From NCBI GenBank assembly GCA_030065855.1, contig JASJCT010000028.1, forward strand, positions 1-59,959: DNA of 59,959 nucleotides. The letters are read 5' to 3'. Within the stretch, counting starts at the first letter, position 1, and each line of letters starts with the position of its first letter. The stretch is from Myxococcota bacterium (GTDB lineage Bacteria; Myxococcota_A; Polyangia; JAAYKL01). Positions 50,968 to 59,557 of this stretch are shown piece by piece. A program made the translations under genes and the position numbers. The notes below the pieces were generated by a model. It did no database searches. It saw only the letters and a list, made by a program, of their open reading frames with translations, and was not told the DNA's origin.

Positions 50968-52778
50968 TTTTGGTCTCCAGGAGGTGTATCCGCGAGCCCT
51001 TCATTGGCAGAGAAAAACTGGCCAGGTACATCGATGCAATGGCCGTAGAACTCGGTTAGTTTTCCACCAGGGGGGATCATGGGCATGATGTTGCTCTCTT
51101 TTTCCACAGCAACATGTACCAATACACTTTCGTCCGTATCCTTGGCCATGGCCAGCGCTGCCTTCAAGCCCGCCGGATCGGTCGCGCGCACTGCTTTGAT
51201 GCCATAGGCCTGGGCGAGTTTGACAAAATCCGGATTGCCAGTGAGCTCAACGGCGCTGTACCGGCGTTCAACGTACAGCTCCTGCCATTGTCGCACCATG
51301 CCCAAGTAGCCGTTATCGATGGCGATCACGTTGACCTTTGCACCGCACGCTGCCAAGGTTCCCAATTCTTGAACCGTCATTTGCAGACTGCCGTCCCCGT
51401 CCAGTGCCCAGACAGTGGCATCTGGGCGGCCAAGGGCCGCACCAATGGCCGCGGGCAGTCCAAACCCCATGGTGCCGGCACCGCCGCTCGTGATGAATGT
51501 CCGCGGGCGACTGCGATAGAGGTAGTGCGCGGCAAACATCTGATGTTGCCCCACTCCTGTGGTGACGATATCCTCCTCGGCGATCACGTGGCCGAGCGCG
51601 TCCATAACTTGCCGGGGCAGCAGGGCCGTTGTTTTTTTCTCTTCAACGCAGCGATTACAGACGCGCCGATAGTGTGTGACGCGCCGGGTCCAGTCCTCCC
51701 AATCCCCCAGGGTGCCGTTGAGCTCTTGGCTAAGGGCCCTTGCCGCGTCGAGCGCATCGCAATTGAGGGCCACATGAGCGGGAACATTTTTCCCAAGTTC
51801 GCATGGGTCAATGTCCACGTGGATTATTTTCTTTCCATGGGCAAAGGATTTTGTTTCACCTGTGATGCGATCGCTGAACCGACACCCAACGGCGATCATC
51901 ACATCGCAATTGGCCACGGCATAGTTGGCCACCCTGCGGCCGTGCATGCCCACACAGCCAACGCTTAAGGGATCCCTTTCATCAAAGGCACCCTTGGCCA
52001 AAATAGTGGTCGCCACGGGGATTTTCAGGGCCCTGGCCAGGGCGCCCAGGGGTTCCCATGCCTGCGCGTGAACAGCACCTTGGCCGATGATCATCAACGG
52101 CCGCGCGGCGTTTCGAATGAGCACTGCTGCCCGCTGCACCGCATGGGACACAACCGGCCTCGCGTGTTCGTAAAAAGGAAGCACCATATCCCCGCTCAAA
52201 CTGGGGTCTGCTGGCTGCAATTGAACGTCTTTGGGCAGATCGATATAGACCGGGCCTGGACGCCCTGTGCAGGCGATGTAAAAGGCTTCGTTCATTACAG
52301 ACGCGAGTCGATTCACATCGCGCACTTGAAAATTGTGCTTGGTCACGGGGTTGGTCATGCTCATCATGTCGCATTCTTGAAAGGCGTCATAGCCGATCAG
52401 GTCTGTGTTGACCTGTCCTGCAATGACCACCATGGGCGTCGAATCCATGTAGGCGTCCATCATGCCCGTGATCAGGTTGCTCGCGCCAGGACCGCTCGTT
52501 GCTATGGCCACGCCAGGGCGGCCAGTAACGCGGGCATAAGCACAGGCCGCGTGCACGGCGCCTTGCTCGTGTCTGACAAGCACGTGGCGCAGCTGGTCTC
52601 GATGGGCGCGGAGTTGATCATAAAGTGGGATCACAGTGCCACCGGGAAAACCAAAGGTCGTGTCCACGCCGTGACTGAGGAGTGATGCAACGACAATTTG
52701 GGCGCCGTTTTGTTCGTAAATGGTGTTAATGTCGCAGCGCTTTTCTATTTCACATGCTTCGTTGTAATCGGGCATCAT
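50964..52778 (-). CDS. ilvB: Acetolactate synthase large subunit
   Basis: The 604-residue ThDP enzyme has the catalytic Glu in RHEQGAVHAACAYAR, the FAD-binding central domain, and the ThDP motif GDGSLQMTVQELGTLAAC with NGYLGMVRQWQ. It condenses pyruvate with pyruvate or 2-oxobutyrate. Two adjacent ATGs are possible starts. It lies 21 bp downstream of leuB and overlaps ilvN. Confidence 0.97.
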   Translation of the reverse strand: MMPDYNEACEIEKRCDINTIYEQNGAQIVVASLLSHGVDTTFGFPGGTVIPLYDQLRAHRDQLRHVLVRHEQGAVHAACAYARVTGRPGVAIATSGPGASNLITGMMDAYMDSTPMVVIAGQVNTDLIGYDAFQECDMMSMTNPVTKHNFQVRDVNRLASVMNEAFYIACTGRPGPVYIDLPKDVQLQPADPSLSGDMVLPFYEHARPVVSHAVQRAAVLIRNAARPLMIIGQGAVHAQAWEPLGALARALKIPVATTILAKGAFDERDPLSVGCVGMHGRRVANYAVANCDVMIAVGCRFSDRITGETKSFAHGKKIIHVDIDPCELGKNVPAHVALNCDALDAARALSQELNGTLGDWEDWTRRVTHYRRVCNRCVEEKKTTALLPRQVMDALGHVIAEEDIVTTGVGQHQMFAAHYLYRSRPRTFITSGGAGTMGFGLPAAIGAALGRPDATVWALDGDGSLQMTVQELGTLAACGAKVNVIAIDNGYLGMVRQWQELYVERRYSAVELTGNPDFVKLAQAYGIKAVRATDPAGLKAALAMAKDTDESVLVHVAVEKESNIMPMIPPGGKLTEFYGHCIDVPGQFFSANEGLADTPPGDQK

Positions 52779-52799
52779 CGCTTCGCCCCTTTCTCCCCC

Positions 52800-53888
52800 T
52801 CATATGCGACTGGCCACTGCATCTCCCATCTGCCAGGTGGTGAGCCCTTGGGTGTCGGTTGCAATATCGGCGGTGCGGCAGCCATCGGCAAGTGCAAGTG
52901 CCACAGCGCTCTCCACTGTCTCGGCTTCCCTGCTCAATCCCAAAGAGTGGCGCAGCATCATCGCTGTGCTCAAGATCATGCCCACTGGATTGGCACGGCC
53001 CTGTCCTGCGATGTCCGGTGCTGAACCGTGGATCGGTTCGTATAACCCGAACCCGGTACCGTCTTCGCGAAGGTCACCCAGGCAGGCAGATGGCATCATC
53101 CCCAGGGAGCCCGCTATCACTGCTGCCTCGTCCGTAAGGATATCGCCGAACATATTGGTGGTGACGATGACGTCGAAGCGCGTGGGTTGATTGACAATGT
53201 GCATGGCACACGCGTCGACCAGAACGTGTTCCAATGTGATGTCTGGATACTGGGCAGCGGTTTCCTCTGCGATCTCGCGCCAGAGTCGACTGGTGTCGAG
53301 AACGTTCGCTTTGTCCACGCTGGTCACGCGCTTGCGCCGCTGGCTGGCGAACCGAAACGCCACGTGCATGATCCGCTGCACTTCAGGCTCGGTGTAGTGC
53401 ATGGTATCGACAGCGGCGCGGCCGTCTTCGGAAAGCCAGCGGCGTTGGGGGCGGCCGAAATAAATACCGCCGGTCAGTTCTCGGATGACGATAAAGTCTG
53501 TGCCGGCCACCTTCTCGGGTTTGAGCGGGCTCGCATCAATGGTCGATTCCGATATTCTGACCGGTCGCAGATTGGCAAACAGGCCCAGGCCGCCGCGCAG
53601 CTTGAGCAGTGCCTGTTCCGGGCGCACCGTACCGGTCGGGTCGTCGTACCGCGGATCGCCCACGGCGCCGAACAGAATCGCATCGCTCCCTTTGGCGCGG
53701 CGCAGTGCTTCTTCGCGAAGCGCTGTGCCGTAGCGCTCGATGGCCACACCGCCCACTGGCTCCTCGGTGAACTGAAACCGATGGCCAAACCTGTCAGATA
53801 CCTTGTGCAGTACTTTCACTGCCTGGGCAGTGACCTCTGGACCGATACCGTCCCCTGGGGCGAGCATGATATTAAATGCTGTCATCAT
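52800..53888 (-). CDS. leuB: 3-isopropylmalate dehydrogenase
   Basis: The 362-residue enzyme has GDGIGPEV, the substrate-binding VTSVDKANVLDTSRLWRE segment, and YEPIHGSAPDIAGQGRANPVG. It oxidises 3-isopropylmalate with NAD. It lies 22 bp after leuA in the operon. Either of two adjacent ATGs could start it. Confidence 0.97.
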   Translation of the reverse strand: MMTAFNIMLAPGDGIGPEVTAQAVKVLHKVSDRFGHRFQFTEEPVGGVAIERYGTALREEALRRAKGSDAILFGAVGDPRYDDPTGTVRPEQALLKLRGGLGLFANLRPVRISESTIDASPLKPEKVAGTDFIVIRELTGGIYFGRPQRRWLSEDGRAAVDTMHYTEPEVQRIMHVAFRFASQRRKRVTSVDKANVLDTSRLWREIAEETAAQYPDITLEHVLVDACAMHIVNQPTRFDVIVTTNMFGDILTDEAAVIAGSLGMMPSACLGDLREDGTGFGLYEPIHGSAPDIAGQGRANPVGMILSTAMMLRHSLGLSREAETVESAVALALADGCRTADIATDTQGLTTWQMGDAVASRI

Positions 53889-53910
53889 TCACTCCATTTT
53901 TGTTCGTTCC

Positions 53911-55467
53911 CTAGTGATCCTCTGACGCTGCTACATTTTTTGTGCATCTCAAACGCGTTGCAACGAGCCGGTTCAACGCGTTGGTATACGCCGAAGCCCC
54001 TGCGACCACGATATCCGTATTCGAAGCGCGGCCCGTGAACGTCTGGTTGTTTTCTTGGATGCGGATGGTCACCTCTCCTTGGGCATCGATGCCTTCGGTG
54101 ATACTCTTGATGCTGAACTCCGTGAGCATCGGAACGACACCTGTGATCCGATTCATCGTGCGATAGACAGCATCCATTGGTCCGGTACCCGTGGCAGCGT
54201 CTTCGACGATGTTGCCTTTGTCGTCCCGTAGTCGAATGGTTGCCGTGGCCGTGGTGTTGTTGCCGGCTGAAACTTGAATGTGATCCAGCGACCACGGGGG
54301 ATTGTCCATTTCACCCTGTTGGTCCAGGATGATAGCTTCCAAATCCCGGTCGTCCACGGCTTCTTTTTTATCGGCCAGTTCTTTGAACGTATTAAAGGCA
54401 CGTAAGAGCTCAGCCTCTGAAAGGCGATATCCCATGTCGTCGACTTTTTTGCGAAATGCGTGTTTGCCCGAGAGCTTGCCCATGACCAGCTGGGTTCCCT
54501 TGGGAATCCCTATCTCTTCTGGATCGAGAATTTCCCAGGTCTCGCGTCGTTTGAGGATGCCGTCCTGGTGGATCCCCGAGCCGTGGCGAAAGGAATTTCG
54601 TCCCACAATTGCCTTGTGCCATTGCAGCGGCATACCAGAGCGGCTCTCGACGAGCTTGCACGTGGGATATATCTCGCGAGTGTTGATGTCAGTGTGAAAA
54701 TTAAGAAAATCCTTTCGGGTTCTAATCGCCATGACCACCTCTTCCAGGGCGGTGTTGCCGGATCGCTCTCCAATGCCGTTGACGGTGACTTCCACTTGAC
54801 GCGCCCCGTTTTGGATAGCGGTTAGTGTGTTTGCCGTACACAATCCCAGGTCATTGTGGGCGTGGACGCTGACCCGAGCTTTGTGGATATTACTTACGTT
54901 TTCGAAGATGCCCTTAAAAAAAGGGCCGAACTCCTCTGGAACAGCATACCCCAAGGAGTCGGGCACGTTGATCGTCGTCGCCCCGGCAGCGATACAACGC
55001 TCGATAACGGTGTACAGGTATTGGGGATCGGAGCGGGTGGCATCCATGGGGCTGAATTCCACGTTGCTGGTAAATCTGGCTGCGTACTCGACCATGGCTG
55101 CAGCCTGTTCCAGGACCTCCTCGGGATGCTTTTGCAACTGGTGTACGATCTGAACCTCGCTGGTGTTGATAAATACATGGAGCGCAGGCGCTGCTGCCTC
55201 GCACACCCCCGCCCAGGCAGCGTCAATATCCTCTTTGACAGCGCGGGCCAGTGCGCAAATACGGGCCGATCGAACTTCCCGTGCAATGGCCTTAACAGCG
55301 GCCAGATCTCCAGGTGACGAGCGGGGAAATCCAGCCTCGATGATGTCAACGCCAAGTTTTTCGAGTTGTCTGGCGATTTCGAGCTTTTCTTCTAGGGTGA
55401 AGGCAATGCCAGCGGATTGCTCGCCGTCGCGCAACGTCGTATCGAAAACAACGATTTTTTCACTCAT
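53911..55467 (-). CDS. leuA: 2-isopropylmalate synthase
   Basis: The 518-residue enzyme has DTTLRDGEQSAG, the metal ligands in VHAHNDLGLCTANTL, and the LeuA allosteric C-terminal domain that binds leucine (about 390-518). It performs the first committed step of leucine synthesis. The ATG at 55467 follows GAGGCAGGG, immediately after the attenuator terminator. It is the first structural gene of the ilv-leu operon. The last enzyme (branched-chain aminotransferase) is not in the window. Confidence 0.97.
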   Translation of the reverse strand: MSEKIVVFDTTLRDGEQSAGIAFTLEEKLEIARQLEKLGVDIIEAGFPRSSPGDLAAVKAIAREVRSARICALARAVKEDIDAAWAGVCEAAAPALHVFINTSEVQIVHQLQKHPEEVLEQAAAMVEYAARFTSNVEFSPMDATRSDPQYLYTVIERCIAAGATTINVPDSLGYAVPEEFGPFFKGIFENVSNIHKARVSVHAHNDLGLCTANTLTAIQNGARQVEVTVNGIGERSGNTALEEVVMAIRTRKDFLNFHTDINTREIYPTCKLVESRSGMPLQWHKAIVGRNSFRHGSGIHQDGILKRRETWEILDPEEIGIPKGTQLVMGKLSGKHAFRKKVDDMGYRLSEAELLRAFNTFKELADKKEAVDDRDLEAIILDQQGEMDNPPWSLDHIQVSAGNNTTATATIRLRDDKGNIVEDAATGTGPMDAVYRTMNRITGVVPMLTEFSIKSITEGIDAQGEVTIRIQENNQTFTGRASNTDIVVAGASAYTNALNRLVATRLRCTKNVAASEDH

Positions 55468-55480
55468 TTTTCCCTGCCTC

Positions 55481-55512
55481 AAAAAAAAAGCCCGCTCACG
55501 TTGTGAGCGGGC
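55481..55512 (-). terminator. Attenuator terminator of the ilv-leu operon
   Basis: On the minus strand GCCCGCTCAC pairs perfectly with GTGAGCGGGC (10 bp) across a 3-base loop, followed directly by nine T at 55489-55481. It lies 13 bases before leuA, which has no function for a terminator except attenuation. Confidence 0.93.
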
Positions 55513-55560
55513 CTGCTTTCGGACCTTTTTTAGCTTGAGCTACGGTCCGCCGGGCAGGCC
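55510..55560 (-). promoter_or_regulatory. Antiterminator pairing of the leu attenuator
   Basis: On the transcript GGCCUGC plus CGGACC (55560-55544) pair with GGUCCG plus GCAGGCC (55525-55510) as a 13-bp interrupted stem. The 3' arm shares three bases (55510-55512) with the first arm of the terminator, so the two are mutually exclusive. The 5' arm covers leader codons 29-33, just before the leader stop. Confidence 0.75.
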
Positions 55561-55644
55561 ACAAGACAGGATAATAATCACGAGAAGACCAAGGCTCGCG
55601 ATGATCCGGTGGGCACTGCTGGCGTTTGAATCCGTAGCAAACAT
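55540..55644 (-). CDS. Branched-chain amino acid leader peptide
   Basis: The 34-codon frame runs from ATG 55644 to TAG 55540. Residues 14-26 read IIASLGLLVIIIL: five Ile, four Leu and one Val in 13 codons. The stop lies just before the antiterminator. Ribosome stalling at these codons under Leu, Ile or Val shortage would leave the antiterminator arm free, whereas complete translation would cover it and let the terminator form. No ribosome site precedes the ATG. The end of the peptide (ILSC) also resembles a lipobox, so a small lipoprotein is a weaker alternative. Confidence 0.88.
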   Translation of the reverse strand: MFATDSNASSAHRIIASLGLLVIIILSCGLPGGP

Positions 55645-55655
55645 GATGGCGAATA

Positions 55656-55682
55656 TTTATACTTTGTAAAAAGGGATGTCAA
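55656..55682 (-). promoter_or_regulatory. Promoter of the ilv-leu operon
   Basis: On the minus strand a perfect TTGACA (55682-55677) is followed after 15 bases by TATAAA (55661-55656), or after 17 by TAAATA. Transcription would then begin a few bases before the leader ATG, making it nearly leaderless. The surrounding sequence is very AT-rich. Confidence 0.6.
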
Positions 55683-55737
55683 ATAAAAAAATCAAAAAAC
55701 ACAATCCGAATTGCTTTTTCTTATTTATTGTTGAATG

Positions 55738-55762
55738 ATTGATTTTATTCAATAAAATCAAT
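55738..55762. promoter_or_regulatory. 25-bp palindrome above the ilv-leu promoter
   Basis: ATTGATTTTA and TAAAATCAAT form a perfect 10-bp inverted repeat around five bases. It lies about 60 bases upstream of the -35. AT-rich operators of this type suit Lrp-family or other regulators. The rest of the 55645-55979 gap is AT-rich with no gene. Confidence 0.45.
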
Positions 55763-55979
55763 ATTTTATAGTTAAAGTGGAGCAAAACCAAAAGGCCTTA
55801 TATAGGAGACAGTTTAAATCGGTGGCAATTTGTGGTGATATTTTGTGTTAATGGTAGTTATATTTATACATCCTTATACTAGATCTAAGAATATACTACA
55901 CCCCAAGCCCCATCCGGCTGCTGCCAAATAGTGCAGATTCCTTTTCGCGACGTGGGATTTTGATGTACCGTGTCTCACT

Positions 55980-57410
55980 ATGAAACCCAAACCATCTACA
56001 GATATACAATCTCAAAAAACCAAGCCAATCCCACCCCTGTGGATGGCCCTATTGCCAGTACTGATACTCCTGGGCGCACTGTGGCTTTTTGTCGTGCATT
56101 TCCGAGATCTTGGACTCACAGCTCACATACCGCTTATTCTCGCTACTGTGGTTGCATCTCTTTTTGCGCTCAAGCTGGGGTATACCTGGTCCCATATTCA
56201 ACAAAGCATGGTTCGAGGTATTAGTATTGGGCTCGCCGCGATCCTCATTTTGAGTATTATCGGCATCCTCGTTGCCACCTGGATTCAAGCTGGCATTGTG
56301 CCTGCCATGATCGCATACGGTCTTTCCACCCTGTCTCCCTCAATTTTTCTGGGGGCAGCCTGTGTTATCTGTGCACTGGTGTCTCTAGCAACAGGCTCCT
56401 CATGGTCCACTGCAGCCACGGTGGGTGTCGCTCTTATCGGCGTGGGCGAAAGTCTCGGTCTGCCTCGCCCCTTGGTGGCCGGAGCCATTATTTCAGGTGC
56501 CTATTTCGGCGACAAAATGTCCCCTTTGTCAGATACGACCAATCTGGCGCCGGCTGTTGCCGGGACAGACCTTTTCGACCATGTGCGCCACATGATCTAC
56601 ACCGCAGGGCCCGCGCTTCTCGTTTCGCTCGTCGCGTTTGTCATCATCGGTTGGAACCGGGATGGCGCAGTGAACGCGGCTCAGGTTGAAGCGATTCAAA
56701 CGACAATCGCGACGGCCTACGTCATTCACCCGTTACTCCTGGCCGGCCCGCTGCTCGTTGTCTTCATGGTCATCCTTCGGATCCCCGCCCTTCCTGCGTT
56801 GGTCGGTGGCTGCTTTTTAGGGGGGATCGTCGCCTGGGCTGTCCAAGGGGTGCCACTTGGAGAGATACTGGGGAGTGCCTTTTCAGGCGTTACCACGAAC
56901 ACCGGCAATTCCCTCGTAGATGAGCTGCTATCCCGGGGTGGCTTGTCCTCGATGTTTGAAACCATCATGCTCATCATTTGTGCATTGTCGTTTGGCGGGG
57001 TAATGGAGAGCGCCCGCATGCTGGAATCGATAGCCCGAGCCGTGCTCGGATTGGCTAAAGGCACAGGCGGCCTGGTCCTTTCAACCCTGGCGACCTGCAT
57101 GGGCATGAACGTCCTGGCCGCTGATCAATATCTCTCTATCGTCGTTCCCGGTCGAATGTACCGGGAAGCCTATGAAAAAAAGGGACTGGCCCCCAAGAAT
57201 CTCTCACGCGCCCTAGAAAGTTCAGGCACCCTGACCTCACCCCTCATACCTTGGAACACCTGCGGCGCATTTATGATCGCCACCCTCGGCCTTGCACCTT
57301 GGTCATACGTACCTTATTGCTTTGTCAACCTGCTTACACCTGTTATTTCGGCAGTTTACGGGTTTACCGGTATCACCATGGCATTGAAGAAAAGAGAATC
57401 AGACGAGTAA
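55980..57410 (+). CDS. nhaC: NhaC-family Na+/H+ antiporter
   Basis: The 476-residue protein has about eleven membrane segments with the NhaC signature region (ATGSSWSTAATVGVALIGVG and AGAIISGAYFGDKMSPLSD) and, in the second half, TSPLIPWNTCGAFM. It exchanges Na+ for H+ in the inner membrane. No obvious ribosome site precedes the ATG. It faces the divergent ilv-leu promoter and converges on the VWA gene with 14 bp between the stops. Confidence 0.92.
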   Translation: MKPKPSTDIQSQKTKPIPPLWMALLPVLILLGALWLFVVHFRDLGLTAHIPLILATVVASLFALKLGYTWSHIQQSMVRGISIGLAAILILSIIGILVATWIQAGIVPAMIAYGLSTLSPSIFLGAACVICALVSLATGSSWSTAATVGVALIGVGESLGLPRPLVAGAIISGAYFGDKMSPLSDTTNLAPAVAGTDLFDHVRHMIYTAGPALLVSLVAFVIIGWNRDGAVNAAQVEAIQTTIATAYVIHPLLLAGPLLVVFMVILRIPALPALVGGCFLGGIVAWAVQGVPLGEILGSAFSGVTTNTGNSLVDELLSRGGLSSMFETIMLIICALSFGGVMESARMLESIARAVLGLAKGTGGLVLSTLATCMGMNVLAADQYLSIVVPGRMYREAYEKKGLAPKNLSRALESSGTLTSPLIPWNTCGAFMIATLGLAPWSYVPYCFVNLLTPVISAVYGFTGITMALKKRESDE

Positions 57411-57424
57411 GGGTAGCTTGGTCT

Positions 57425-59545
57425 TTATTCCACCAGGTTGCAGCCAAGGGCACGGGCATGGGCCACACAGGCGGTTTCCCACTCAGGGTCAATAACCGAC
57501 GTCCCCGGGCAGTTCCTCGAAAAGTCACTCGTGGGCGAGCAATTCTTACCATCTTCGGTAGCAACGACATCGAGGGGGCAGCAGTGGGGATCGGCAAAGT
57601 GATCCTCTTCCTCAATACAGTCGTAGACTCCGTTGCCATCGTTGTCTTCGCCGTCAGTGCAGGATGCCTTGGTGTTTTCCTGGCAATTTTCATCCTCAAA
57701 CACAAACTGCTGCAGGCACTGAACCGAGACCATTTGGCCGCTCACCTCTTTCTTGGCCGGCTGCGTGAGCTGGACCGAGTATGGGCAGGTGGATTTACAA
57801 TCGACGCCTGTGCCATTGGGGCAGACCTCGCAGTCCGTGCATTCGTCGTCGTCGCAATCAATCGCCCCGTCGCCGTCGTTATCCCACCCGTCGCTACACG
57901 CGATACTGTTATTCTCCTCGTTGGCCTCGCAGTAAAACCAGCCGACTTTTTCTGTATTCAGATACAGGCTACCTGCTGCGCCGCAGTCGACCGGTGCCGC
58001 AAGCTTGGGCAAGGGGCAATAGTATCGAATGACCGTGCCAGATCCGCCCGGGTCTGACACGGTTTCGGTCACCACGTCTTCGGGCGATACGTTCAATTCA
58101 TCTGGGCAGCCTTTATTGCTATCTGGTTTTCGATCGTATACAGCCACCACATCGCACTTGGCCTTGCCGCAATCCTCGGTCTGGCAATCGTCTGAAGTTT
58201 CCCTGACCCACTCGAGTCGTTTGGGATAACACTGGGGCTGAATATTCTCTGCGATCACCTGGGCAATATCCCGCATGGCCGGGCTCCAGTCCGCATTGCA
58301 GATCGAGTAGACATACCCGTTGTTGGCAAAATCCTGGGCAACTTTCACATAGCGCCGGCCCGGTCTGGCCTCAGTTAGCAATTCACCTTCCGCGTCAGAT
58401 CGGGTACAGGCAGGCCTAAAGTGCTTGACCAAATTGCCCTCGGATTCATACTCAATCACCTCGAGCTGCATATCGGCGTGGGCCAGGCAATTGTCGAGCG
58501 CGCTGCCCCGGCCTTCACATCCGGCATCCTCACCAGTGGGCACGCCTGCAATGGCCGCAAAGATCACAGCCCTGGGCTTGTCATCTTTAATAGCGACGAA
58601 CTTATCCCAATACACACTGGGGTCGAAAAGATTCTCTTCCTCGTTTTCCTCTGGAAAGTTGCACGCGACGTTGCGACGGCCGCTCGCGGACTCGCCCGGT
58701 ATGGGATTGGTGCCGGATTCCCACTCCGCTGTGCTAAACAATCCATCATTTTCAATGGAGCAATCCTCTTCGTCACTGACGATGAGGACGGCAAGGAGAT
58801 GGGATTCAAGGAGAAATTCGCCATCGCCACTGCCCTGACCCTCTCTTGAAAGGGCGCGCACCGCTGCTTGGAGCTGCTGCTCGATGCCGCATCCCTCTTT
58901 GCCCAGTTTGCTCATACAGGCCACCTCTGTCGCGAGGTCGCCGTTGGGATCTTCCGCCGATGTCTCGGCAAATTCGTTGCCCGTATTGAGCTCTGTACAA
59001 TTAACGGGATACAGCTCACCCGGCGTTGGGCTATCGCAGACTCCGTTGGCGCAGGTGAAATCTTCAGGACACTGGTCGCCGTCGTCTGCGCAGGCGATCA
59101 CCCCGCTAGCGATATTCACTATGCCCTCCATATCTGTCTGAAATTCCCCGTCATTTCCTCTTTCTACACAGTTACCGATGTCGGTCGGAACATCGTCGAT
59201 ACTGCCCTCGTTGCCGTATTGCAGGCCCATGTCCGAGGAAACGATAGCCACCCGCATGTTCGCCACCGGTGGAAACGGCCAATCTGGGCCGATGATGGGC
59301 TTGGCAAGGGAGTTAACCAGCGTAAAAAAGCCTGTGGCCAGGATTTCTTGCTCCTGCTCCATGGAACGGGAATTGTCCACAACGACGAGCATGTCGACGC
59401 CGTCAAACCCTGTGACCAAATCCTCGTTAATGCTGACCTCAATCGGCACCGGGCACTGGGGGGCAGGGGGGCGATCAATGCAGCCCGGAACCAGGGCCAC
59501 GTATAAAACCACACCAAAAAACGCGATTAGAGCGACTCGTCTCAT
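57425..59545 (-). CDS. VWA-domain surface lipoprotein
   Basis: The 706-residue protein starts at the ATG behind GGAGG at 59545. The lipobox is LVPGC (Cys22), then a VWA domain (about 50-300) with an intact metal site DNSRS at 57-61 (DxSxS). A Cys-rich region with GWDNDGDGAIDCDDDECTDC follows, an Asp-rich Ca-binding type repeat, and further Cys. Such proteins occur widely on myxobacterial cell surfaces and bind ligands or partners. Its neighbours give no further function. Confidence 0.85.
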   Translation of the reverse strand: MRRVALIAFFGVVLYVALVPGCIDRPPAPQCPVPIEVSINEDLVTGFDGVDMLVVVDNSRSMEQEQEILATGFFTLVNSLAKPIIGPDWPFPPVANMRVAIVSSDMGLQYGNEGSIDDVPTDIGNCVERGNDGEFQTDMEGIVNIASGVIACADDGDQCPEDFTCANGVCDSPTPGELYPVNCTELNTGNEFAETSAEDPNGDLATEVACMSKLGKEGCGIEQQLQAAVRALSREGQGSGDGEFLLESHLLAVLIVSDEEDCSIENDGLFSTAEWESGTNPIPGESASGRRNVACNFPEENEEENLFDPSVYWDKFVAIKDDKPRAVIFAAIAGVPTGEDAGCEGRGSALDNCLAHADMQLEVIEYESEGNLVKHFRPACTRSDAEGELLTEARPGRRYVKVAQDFANNGYVYSICNADWSPAMRDIAQVIAENIQPQCYPKRLEWVRETSDDCQTEDCGKAKCDVVAVYDRKPDSNKGCPDELNVSPEDVVTETVSDPGGSGTVIRYYCPLPKLAAPVDCGAAGSLYLNTEKVGWFYCEANEENNSIACSDGWDNDGDGAIDCDDDECTDCEVCPNGTGVDCKSTCPYSVQLTQPAKKEVSGQMVSVQCLQQFVFEDENCQENTKASCTDGEDNDGNGVYDCIEEEDHFADPHCCPLDVVATEDGKNCSPTSDFSRNCPGTSVIDPEWETACVAHARALGCNLVE

Positions 59546-59557
59546 TTTTTCCTCCAA

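Noticed and set aside
55763..55979. Riboswitch ahead of nhaC
   Set aside because: I looked for a paired leader but found no structure I could support.
57411..57424. Terminator between nhaC and the VWA gene
   Set aside because: Only 14 bases separate the stops and no hairpin with a T tract is visible.
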